22,888 nt of DNA from Zygnema cylindricum (lineage: Eukaryota > Streptophyta > Zygnematophyceae > Zygnematales > Zygnemataceae): the NCBI GenBank assembly GCA_037447655.1, contig JBBHKE010002416.1, positions 1 through 22,888 of the forward strand. The letters run 5' to 3'. Below, one piece after another: positions 1 to 10,200 of this stretch (positions within the stretch are counted from its first letter, which is position 1; every line of letters starts with the position of its first letter). Made by a program: the position numbers and the translations under genes. The notes under the pieces are model-generated. The model was not told the DNA's origin. It worked only from the letters and a program-made list of their open reading frames with translations, and did not search any database.

Positions 1-1
1 A

Positions 2-535
2 TTGGAACAGGCGAGGCATAAGAATCCGCAAAATCCAGAAATGTGGCTCGCTGCCATTCGAACGGAACTGAGAGCCGGGAATAAGAAGGTCGCCGATTCT
101 ATTATGGCAAAGGCGTTGCAAGACTGTCCTACGAGTGGAATACTGTGGGCGGAGTCTATTGAGATGGTGGCCCGGCCTCAACGGAAATCGAAGAGTGTCG
201 ATGCCGTGAAACGAAGCGATCACGACCCTCACGTCATCGCGGCCGTCGCAAAACTTTTTTGGGCTGACCGGAAAGTCGAAAAGGCTCGAAATTGGTTTGC
301 CAGAGCCGTGACGTTAAAGCCGGAAATCGGTGACTTTTGGGCGTTGTACTATAAGTTTGAGCTCCAACATGGGACAGAGGAACATCAGGCAGATGTGGTA
401 CGGAAGTGTGTGGCAACGGAGCCTCGGAAGGGAGAGACGTGGACTCGAGTATCGAAAGCGGTAGAAAATGCCCATTTGTCCACGGAGGCGATTCTGAAAA
501 AAGTAGTTGTGTCGATAGGAAAAGTAGATGAGTGA
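2..535 (+). CDS. PRPF6: PRPF6/STA1-like pre-mRNA splicing factor, C-terminal part
   Basis: This is the 3' coding end of a Prp6-type U4/U6.U5 tri-snRNP factor, a nuclear protein of HAT/TPR repeats that bridges U5 to U4/U6. The frame is open from the window edge, so the true start and earlier exons lie to the left; the first codon here (TTG) is internal. The 177 visible residues give several helical repeats. Family landmarks are KNPQNPEMWLAAIR near residue 8, MAKALQDCPTSGILWAE near 35, RKSKSVDA near 61, DPHVIAAVAKLFW near 74, and GDFWALYYKFELQHGTEE near 110. From memory of the family, the wording is closer to plant STA1 than to animal PRPF6, especially GDFWALYYKFELQHG and SKAVENAH. It ends with TGA at 533-535, at the usual family C-terminus. 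It converges on the lipase gene. The family call is secure; the plant affiliation is an inference. Confidence 0.95.
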   Translation: MEQARHKNPQNPEMWLAAIRTELRAGNKKVADSIMAKALQDCPTSGILWAESIEMVARPQRKSKSVDAVKRSDHDPHVIAAVAKLFWADRKVEKARNWFARAVTLKPEIGDFWALYYKFELQHGTEEHQADVVRKCVATEPRKGETWTRVSKAVENAHLSTEAILKKVVVSIGKVDE

Positions 536-1590
536 GGGATAGGAAATGCTCTCTGTAGTGGAGGATCGAGTGACTACCTTTCTTTTGTTTGTTTAAAATA
601 CAACGTGTTTATGAAGTCGAGCCTCGTCAGTGAGCTTGGAGGTTGATGGACCTTTCCCTTTTCCTTTTCCTCGATATATTTTCTCTTCTTAGGTTTTTGA
701 GGTTCCTAAACATCATCGATTTGTGCAGTGTGGAAAAAAAAAGGGAACAACTAGCGTAATTGAAAAACTACGTTTTTTTCCGGTTTGGCAAAGTAACAGG
801 GTTTATTTCGAATGTATAGAAATGTTTTTCAAATAATAGGACAAATTTTGACACAGTTGGACCGTTTGGGTCTTCATATCAGTCGTTTGTCTTTTGAGAT
901 TTCTTGCTGATTTTGGACTTTTTGTGTTTTTAAGTGATAAGAATATTTTAGAATATTTTATGTTTCTTGTGATTTTGATTCTTTTTTGAAGAAATCTGTA
1001 GATCTCAACCTTCTCAAGCACCGATGTGGACTCAAAAATGTTTAATCCGTCTTCAAGTAGTGTTTTAAAAAAGTTTTAATTTTCATAAGTGTAGGTCCAT
1101 ACTCTATGCACAGTCTGTTTTTGTCTACAAAATGCACAAAACCCAATGTAGTATGGGTTGTTGAAAATTTGTTAAAATTTACGGTTGAGTTGCATAATTT
1201 AATTTATTAATTTTATATTAATTTATTGTAATTTATTGGGAAGATGTAATTACGTTTAGTGGTAAAAAGGGGGTGGAAGCCGTTGAAGTTTAGAGCTGCT
1301 GGAATTTACAAACCCAAAAAAAGTCGCTCGGAAATTACGAATGAACCTTAAATGAAAGTGTCACATCCGATGGATATCATTTGACACTCAATAGGAATGA
1401 TTATCTTATCTGTGCCTTCGGCGTTTGTGGCAAAAAGTCTCAAAAAAGTATTTTGCCCATTTGCAACAGCTGCATTTTTTTTTCCATGAAAATTGTTGTT
1501 TTTTAAGGTTTTTCTATGGTTTTTTCCAACGGTGTTAAAGAAATGTTCTTGCCGAGCGTCGATGTCAATAAATAGCAGGATAAATTAAAA
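536..1590. other. PRPF6 3' flank, AT-rich, no gene seen
   Basis: The start of this stretch should be the 3' UTR of the PRPF6-like gene. It is AT-rich, with many short A and T runs. I see no clear AATAAA or TGTAA polyadenylation signal close to the stop codon. The short open frames are of low-complexity composition and match no family I know. Confidence 0.5.
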
Positions 1591-1672
1591 AGCACGATGG
1601 TAACCCATCTGAGTCAAGGGGTACAAAAGGGGTGGTATGGCCAAAACTGAAAAACTACAATAAAAAAACAAA
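1591..1672 (-). repeat. Dispersed repeat shared with 17131-17210
   Basis: About 80 bp, running from AGCACGATGGTAACCCATC through GGGTACAAAAGGGG to AAAACTACAA, resembles 17131-17210 at most positions. The second copy lies just beyond the end of the decayed non-LTR ORF on the minus strand. The simplest reading is that this is a 5'-truncated 3' tail of the same retroelement family. A weaker partial echo (AAATTAAAAAGCTCGATG) sits at about 1981. Confidence 0.5.
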
Positions 1673-2630
1673 TAGAGCGATGGGAACACAACAAAAAAAG
1701 AGAAAAGAAAAGAAACATTGTGACAAAATGTAGAGGTAAAAGGTGATGCAATTGCACATTAATCTCGAGGTAGTGATTGTGTACACATATACCACATGCA
1801 TGTTTGGGCATACTTTGTAATTTGTTTTGCAGCGACAAAACATAAATTGTAAATACCTACTTGAAAATTACGGTTGTAAATATGTTTGTGTTTGAGCGAA
1901 ATTAAAAACTTTGCGTCTAGGCTTCTTGGAAGTAAAAAAATACTCTTTGTACTTTTTGAAAAAAAAAAAAAAACAGAGGATAAATTAAAAAGCTCGATGA
2001 AAAGCACAATACACCATTTGAGTACATGCGAACAAAAAAAAAAGTGGACGGCTTTTTGAAACATTGGGTTCTCAAAATTGATGGATGCTTGAAGGGTAAT
2101 CTCACATTCGAGAGTTGGAAAGTTTCAAAGGAATTGAAAATAGTTGATTCTATTAAACTTGTTTTTTGACATAATAAAAAAGTCATAAAACAAAAATAAA
2201 TTTGGTATTCATCACAGTACCTTTTGAACATTTTTTGATGATAGTACAAATACAAACGGTTGGGTTTAAATATGCATAGCAAGTGAGAATTGCAATTGTA
2301 ACTAAAACATTCCTCATCCTCGGTAAGTTTGACATGAAAAACCAAACCAAAAAGTAGAAAAGACGATATTGCCGAAGATTCACATGCGTGTTTAAAACCT
2401 AAGACCGACAATTATTAAACTTCCACTCAAAATCTAACAATATGGAAGAAACTTCTGTCCCTGCGAACTTAAATCGAACGAAAACAAAACAAAAAAAATA
2501 AGAAACAAAAAACAAAAAGCGCCAGCTTAAAAACAATAACCTAACCTTTATTTGAAGAGGGAAACCTATGAAGGAGCGTGTATTTACAACGGGTGTCTTT
2601 AGGAAGGAAAGTGGAAATTTCCGATTCACA
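1673..2630. other. Convergent intergenic DNA and lipase 3' flank
   Basis: AT-rich sequence between the two convergent genes. It contains homopolymer runs, for example a poly-A tract near 1960-1974. On the minus strand a TTGTAAATA (TGTAA type) lies about 40 nt beyond the lipase stop, near 2582-2590. It could serve as a poly(A) signal of the kind used by green algae, but it is short enough to be chance. The long minus-strand frames here are rich in F, L and C and come from T-rich sequence; I do not call them genes. Confidence 0.4.
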
Positions 2631-2699
2631 TCAAGTCATCTCTTGTGTGGATGGAGGTTCTCGTACTTTTGCCCGTGACGATGACGAAGGCTCGTATCT
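2631..2699 (-). CDS. Lipase exon 7, terminal (residues 343-364)
   Basis: Acceptor TTTTGACAG|AGATACGAG in phase 0 after exon 6. It encodes a Ser- and Pro-containing tail (RYEPSSSSRAKVREPP) ending in TGA at 2631-2633. GC content is above the flanks. The tail is not conserved enough to recognise, so this exon rests on splice signal, phase and composition; another terminal exon is possible. Confidence 0.6.
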   Translation of the reverse strand, partial: RYEPSSSSRAKVREPPSTQEMT

Positions 2700-5600
2700 C
2701 TGTCAAAAGGAAAAACGTACTAAAATTAATAAAATAAAATCGTAACTGTTACTAATAAAATGTTCGTCGTTATTAAAAGAACACTAATTGTCCTTGTTAC
2801 ACGATGTACACATGAAAATATTTTCATAAGAAACCTTTCTCATCAATCTCGTTTCAGCTACACCGCTCATCGTTATTAGTGTTAATAACAGTAAGCTGAT
2901 CGCGACTTTTTTCGGCCAAAAATCACAAAATAGAATTAGAAACATTATTCAAGGACGTGGACTACAATTTGCCACGCCTTCTTGCATAAAATTAGTATTA
3001 TTAATTCTAATTTCGCATTAGTGCTGAAAAATCTTTAATTCTAATAATAACGAGTGGTGTAGTTGACGGACCAATACTTTGCATGTGTAGAAAGAGGAGC
3101 CAAAATGAATTTTTTGTTTTGTCCCAAAATTTCCGAGTTTGTAACTACATGTTAGTACAAAAAATAAAATAATCCTTATCCACACTGTTTTTGAAGTAGA
3201 ATCATACACCGATTTAAACCACACGCTAAGAATTTATTTACTCTAACAACGATAGACCATATAGTGAAAAAGAGGTAGCATAAAAAAATAGGATGTGAGA
3301 TAAAAACTACAAGGGCAAAATAGAATGTGTCGGTCCAACTTACAGAGTTTTTATCCACACTATTTTCGAAGTACTAATAATGATCGACCGTATAGTGAAA
3401 TCAAGGTATTACAAATAAGAGGATGTGAGAAAAAAACCAACCTCGAGATGCTCCGCAAGAGCGAGAACCGAATGATCGTTGGAAGTCGCCGAACAAGAAA
3501 CCACTAATCGATCGAAATTACTGTTTTCCGGAAGTCCCTTTCTCACAATAAGAGGTTGTTCCTTACACGATCCCGGTCTCTTATACACAATATGAAATAT
3601 TTTCCCTGGAGGGCAAAGCTCCACTCTATCGGGTTGTGAACTCTCTTTTTGGAGATTTGAACCGCAACATTGCGATACAAAATAATAGCAAAGGAATATG
3701 CCCGTACTGGAAAGATATGGAAACATACAAAGAATTAATAATTGTTAATGTTTGAACCATACAGATGTAAACAAAAAGGAAAGGTTTTTTTTCTTTTTTC
3801 CGTGGTTGTTTTGAACGCTAAAAAGAAAAAAAGTGGAAAAAAAAACACTTAAAGGAGATATATCGTAGGATTTTAATTAGAAATAGTGTGGAATTCAAGC
3901 AAGGTACATCACAGGTTTCAAACAAAATTGACCAGGATTTATTGTGTTTTAAACAAGAAATAGTGTAGATATACGAAGATACATTACAGGCCTCTAATGT
4001 GGATTTCGAATGAGATACATAATGTGACATGAACAAGATACAGTGCAGATTCTTTCACAAAAAATAGCGTGGATTTTCAAAAAGATGCGGGACTGGGATT
4101 CTTCAAATCCTCACGAATTTCCTCCCAACTATGATGAAGAGTTATTATTATCACAAGAAATACTGTGAATTTTGAAGAAAGATACAGTATAGGTCCTTCA
4201 CAAGAAATAGTGTGGAGGGTGAAGAAGAGTTCCTATGTTCCTTACAAAAAATAGAGTAGAATTTGAAAAAAAGATATAGAAAGGCCTTGTACGAGAAATT
4301 GAGCGGATTTTGGAAAAAGATAACACTGTAGGTCCATTACAAAATCATACAGACTTCGGAAAAAACATAATGTATGTTCCTTACACGAAATAGTGCGGAT
4401 TTTGAAAAAAGGTGTAATGAGGGTTCTGTACAGGAAATAGTTCACATCATAGGCCCCTTTCATAAATTAGTGTGGATTTTGAAAAACAGAAAGGCCCCTT
4501 ACAAAAAAGAGCGTGGAAAAGGTGAAGTCTAGGTTCTCAACAAGAAATAGTGTGGATTTTTGAAAAGGGATAAAGTACAGATCCCTATACAGGAAGAAGT
4601 GTGGATTTTGAAAAAAGATAACAGTGTAGGTCCCTTACAAGAACTAGTGTGGATCTTGAAAAAAAATATATAGCATAGGTCCCTTGCGATAAATAGTGTG
4701 GATTTTAAAAAAGATACAGTATAGGTCCCTTGCAAGCAATAGTGTGGATTCTGAAAAAATAATACAGCATGGGCCCCTTACAAAAAATAGTGTGGATTAA
4801 AGAAAAATAACAGCAGAGGTCGCCCCTCCCACAAGAAAGTGTAAATTTTGAAAAAGATACAGCATAGGTCCCTTACAAGATATAGTATGGATTCAAACTT
4901 TACCATGCGACTGCCGTCCCCAGCACTTCTCCCGCGGCCGATGTCGACATTCGAGGGAGAAAATCATCCTAGAGAATTCTCCAAAACAAACCCCAGGTTT
5001 TTGACACCAAAATAAGTAAAAATAAGAAAAACATGAAAAATAAGAAAATATGAGAAAAAACACAAGAAAAAACCAGATGCTCTTTCCTCGTGTCCTTTAG
5101 ACATTTGGTTCTCTATGCTTTATAGTCAAAAAGGAAGATTCTCAAAGACTCGACGTTTAATTGTAAAATTACAATCCTTTTCAGCTTGGTAAAATCACTT
5201 AATATTGGAGAACAAGGGAGGGATTCTGATATTATTATGGGGAAAAATATTGTATTGGGATTTTTAGTTGCTTTCCTTGTTGTCCATCACTGTTTTTGTT
5301 TTTATTTTTCCTAAGACCAAATGCCCTCTCGCTTCGAATTTTACAAAACAAATGTAATTTTTATGGACAAGGACGTCGTGTTTAAAAGAAATGAACCTTC
5401 GAAATTAAAAAAGGAATCAAATGAATTGAAATGTGGAACAAATGGAGTTTATAAATATGAACCATGAAAAAAAACCGAAAAATGGAAACAACGAAATTGA
5501 AAAAAGGAATGAAAAATGCTAGGCGGAAAACATAAACAGAATAACTATCCCAAAAAAAACAAAAAAAACAAACTAATTGAAAATTGAACAAAAACAGTTA

Positions 5601-7152
5601 AACAGAAAAACAAAAGGGTCTAGAGACATGGGACACGATGAGGAACCGAAAGCATAGTGATATACATTGAATGGCTTTTGCAGATAGCTAATAGTGTTTT
5701 TTTCCAGGATTCTCAATAATCGATATATCGACGCGATGTATTGAGCCGCCGATAATCACAACAAATCGACATCCATATCATGATAGCAGCGATATAAACA
5801 AACTGTTGATATCGGCAAGATGTGCCGTTAGTTGTTTTTAAATAATACTAGTCAAATTTAATGTTTCTTTCTCAAAGCTCTGGCGCAGTAGGTAGCCCTG
5901 TGAAGATTATAATACAGTACTCTAAAAGCTCTGACCGGAGTCCCGGGATCGAATCCCGGCACTTTTCGATTTCTACTTCTGAACCTTCAGATTTTGAGAA
6001 TCCTGGCACGTACGGTTTGCACAATTTGTACATTTTGTAAACTACCTTATTATTTTAATCAGCGATTTTTGCGATGTCCATAATTAGCAGTGAATCCGAT
6101 AAATATTGATTTTTAACAACTCCATATCACGATGTACCAAAATCTCGATTTATCGTTCGAGATTTCATATGAGATTCTGTTTTTCGAGATTACGTTCGAT
6201 ATGCATCACTAATAAAAATAAAATCATCAAATCCACAACGAACAAAAAACAGCTAAGCTGAAAAATGAATAAAAAACAAACAAAACCAAAAAATTGAACA
6301 AGATATATATATAAAAAAAAATCGAAAGAACGTGAGTTTTGCGATGAACACCTGGTAGATGACACTGTAAATGACGTCGCTGTATTCTCTCGCCAATGCG
6401 GATGCCATGACACGTGGCGGCGCGAGAGCGTAACACCTCAGCTTCGAGCGGTCTATGTTCAACACCTCTAGATTCAAGGCGAGAAGCAGAGTGAAGATCG
6501 ACGCGACGCCGGCTCCAAGAGAATGTCCGACAATAGTCACCCGATAACTGTCAAAATAGGTAACGAAAATATGATGTTGTCAAAATCGATAATGTCAAAA
6601 ATCAATAATGTCAAAATCAGCAATGTCAAAAATAAGAAATGTAGAAAAAACAAGAATATTGAAAAAACAAAAGAAAAATCATGAATGTCAGAATCAACAA
6701 TGTTGATATCAATAATGGAAAATCCAATTATGCCAGAAGTAGTAATAGCAATTTCGGAATGTAAAAATCAATTAAGTAAAACTAAAAAATGTCAAAATGA
6801 ATAATGTCAAATTGAAGAAAGTCTAACGTAAGAATGTCAAAACAATAATAGAAAATCAATACTGCCAAAATCAATAAAGTCAAAATCCAGGAGGAACGAG
6901 CATCAACCAGCCTTAAAACAAATACCATTCATTCTTAGTTTTCATTGATGCTAACTATTCTTTCTCTGTACACTGTGGGTCGCTATGAGAGTACGGAAAC
7001 TATAAGAGTGGGTTTCAACAGTGTTGTCAATTCCACTTCAGTTTCGAATGACATGGTTGGTGGGTTTTGAACGTCTAAACAATTAGAGTTAAAAACAAAA
7101 CAAGTACCGTTTTTAACGGAGAGGGATGGAGAGAGAGAGAGAGTGAGAGAGC

Positions 7153-7203
<51 letters not shown>

Positions 7204-10200
7204 TGCGAGAGACAGAGAGAGAGGGAGAGAGAGGGAGAGAGAGAGGAGGCAGATAGGGCAAAATGACCGACGCTATTATTAACACTAATAGCGATTCACG
7301 GTGTAGTGATGAAAAGTGGATGTCAGTTTAGGAAAAGTTTTCTTTAGGAAGTGTTTTTTAATAAGTTGACAGATAGATGAAAATGAACACAAAGGTTGGA
7401 GAAAAATACACAAAAACTAACCTTGTTTCATTTGAAAATTTATTTATTTCCACGCCTACTAATCCCAGATAAATGCTGAGATATGCCTCAAAAACTGTAA
7501 ATTACTTCAACGTTCCAAAAATGAATACAAACTACATATTATACTATATTAAACATTTTTAATGTGTCTTTTATTAGAAGCTCTATTGCTCAGATACATC
7601 CATTCCATATTATACGTCAGAGAGGAACAACCAAACTAAAAATGTTGTAAAAAAAAAACAGGAGAGAGAATAGTAAGCAACCAACCGTAAATAAGTTCCA
7701 AAAAATGGGAAGGAAGGAATAATAAGCACTAAATAAGTTGCAAAAACGGGAGAGAGGGACAAATAGGCATACTCTGGGTGGTTTTTTAGAGCCGCTTGGA
7801 TGATTGGCAGCGCATGAGTCATGGCCCATTTTGCCGCGCGATGCATGCCGAAGTGAACAAGTCTACCATCACAAACCTACATTCCGTAACAAAAAAAAAA
7901 CTTTTTTATTTCTGTTTTTGTTTTTTTGTTCTTTATTTCTTTTTACTGAACCAGCTTGTTTTGCTTAGATTGTTCAGTAACAAATTCACAATTCAAATCT
8001 TACTCAGATTTTCATGAAAGAACATTAAATTTATCGTCATACGCCTATTTAGAAACGAATTGAAACTCATTGTTTAACAAGAAACTCACCTTTGAAGACA
8101 ACACTGCCCACCACTATTAGTGCTTAACATTTTCTAGCACTCAAAAGTCTTTTAACTTTATTTCCATATGTTGTATTTTTATTTTTAATAGAACAATCGA
8201 AAGGTACAGTAACGGCCTCATATTGTAATCGGGATGTCACAATTTAAAATCGGAAAACACTATGAGAATAAAACTCCAAAAAAAAATCAACATTAATAGC
8301 GTTGGGCAATTGTACCTTAACACCCACCTTCATAAACTCGAAGCGGTTCAATAATTGATTTTTGAGTTGTAGAAATTGAGATTTAAAGGACGAATAATGA
8401 TTTAAAGTTTCCGAACCAAATTTTTTGTAAGTTTTGAACTTACCGCATCTATCGTTGATTGGTCAAGGACATAATAAAACCAAGGTACTGAGTTCCATAC
8501 CTATAGATGGCGTTAGCATTATTCTAATAATTGAACAAGAATTACACTTAACCTTCCTCTTTTCTCTCTATTCCCTCCCCAATCCCTCTCCTCCTCCCAC
8601 TTTTAACTGTTCCTCTCAACCCCTCTACATCCTCCACTCCAAACACTCCTCTCCCCCCCTCTATTTCCATCTTCTCACCCTCTATTCCCGCCCCTCCCTC
8701 TCGCACTACCCCCTCCCCCTCACCTACTCTCACTCCCCCCCTCTCCCCCTATCTCTTACCTAGCCTCGACCTCTCCCTCCCACCCTCCCTCCTTCCCCCC
8801 CTCCTCTCTCCTGACTCTCACTTTCCCACTCACTCCCTAGCACGTTTCTCCACTCCCTCTCCCTCCCTCCCCTTCAGCTCCCCCCCACTTTCTTCCCTTC
8901 CCTCTTGCATCTCTCCCTCTCCCTCTGCCCCGTCTCCCTCTCCCTCTACCCTCGTCTCCTTCTCCCTCCATCCCTTTCCCCCCCCCACCCCACCTTTTTC
9001 ACGCCCACCAGATCCCCACATCGCAAAAGTCCTCCTCCACCCGCAAACTCCGCCTGCCCGAAAAATAAATAAATAAATAAATTTAAAAAACAAAAAAAAA
9101 GGGAATACATAAAAGGAAAAAAAAAGAGAAGAGGAGAGGGAGGGAGAGGCGGAGGAAGGGAGGGAGGAGGGGAGGAAGGAGGAGAGGGGGGGGGGGGAGG
9201 GAGGGAGGGAAGGGGGGATGGAAAGAGAGAGGAAGAGAGGGAGAGGGAGAGGGAGAGGGGAGGGAGGGGGAGTGGGAGGGGAGGGGGAGGGGGAGAAGCG
9301 CATGAGTCATGGCCCATTTTGCCGCGCGATGCATGCCGAAGTGAACAAGTCTACCATCACAAACCTACATTCCGTAACAAAAAAAAAACTTTTTTATTTC
9401 TGTTTTTGTTTTTTTTGTTCTTTATTTCTTTTTACTGAACCAGCTTGTTTTGCTTAGATTGTTCAGTAACAAATTCACAATTCAAATCTTACTCAGATTT
9501 TCATGAAAGAACATTAAATTTATCGTCATACGCCTATTTAGAAACGAATTGAAACTCATTGTTTAACAAGAAACTCACCTTTGAAGACAACACTGCCCAC
9601 CACTATTAGTGCTTAACATTTTCTAGCACTCAAAAGTCTTTTAACTTTATTTCCATATGTTGTATTTTTATTTTTAATAGAACAATCGAAAGGTACAGTA
9701 ACGGCCTCGTATTGTAATCGTGATGTCACAATTTAAAATCGGAAAACACTATGAGAAGAAAAATCACTTCAAATGTCCAAAAAAAATTCAACATTAATAG
9801 CGTTGGGCAGTTGTACCTTAACAGCCACCTTCATAAACTAAAGCAGTTCAATAATTGATTTTTGAGTTCTAGAAATTGAGATTTAAATGACGAATAAGAA
9901 TTTAAAGTTTCCGAACCAAACTTTTTGTAAGTTTTGAACTTACCGCGTCTATCGTTGTTGGTCAAGAATATAATATTTCAAAACTAAGGTACTGAGTTCG
10001 ATACCTATAGCCGGCGTTAGTATTATTCTAATAATTGAACAAAAAAACGGCGTCTGTAGACTGGTCAAGAGTATCGCATTTTAAAACTAAGGTACCGAAT
10101 TTGACACTGCCAGTGGCATGAGTATTATTCTAATAATAGAATAACCTATTATTGTTATTGAGCAACCTGCATTTTTCAAAAATGTGAATGTTTGTCGACG

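Larger units (their letters stand above)
9297..10042. repeat. Tandem segmental duplication, copy B
   Basis: Copy of 7809-8538 at an offset of 1488 bp. It is almost identical to about 9706 and then diverged (for example an insertion after ATGAGAA near 9756). The identity gradient starts at the exon-bearing end. Confidence 0.93.

Noticed and set aside
1614-2629. Several overlapping F/L/C-rich minus-strand frames up to 164 codons
   Set aside because: Composition follows T-rich sequence, there are no family motifs, and they overlap in all three frames.
4242-4735. Repeating minus-strand peptides of the FKIHTSSCKGPTLL type
   Set aside because: They come from the 48-50 bp minisatellite, whose variable unit length does not keep one frame.
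5881-5966. Functional tRNA gene with an intron or long variable arm
   Set aside because: The acceptor stem has two mismatches and no anticodon arm of normal size forms.
6983-7285. Ser-Leu repeat protein on the minus strand
   Set aside because: Translation of the GA microsatellite.
8830-9334. Long Pro/Ser/Leu-rich frames on the minus strand
   Set aside because: They are translations of a CT/GA low-complexity tract; one runs into the truncated lipase exon by chance.
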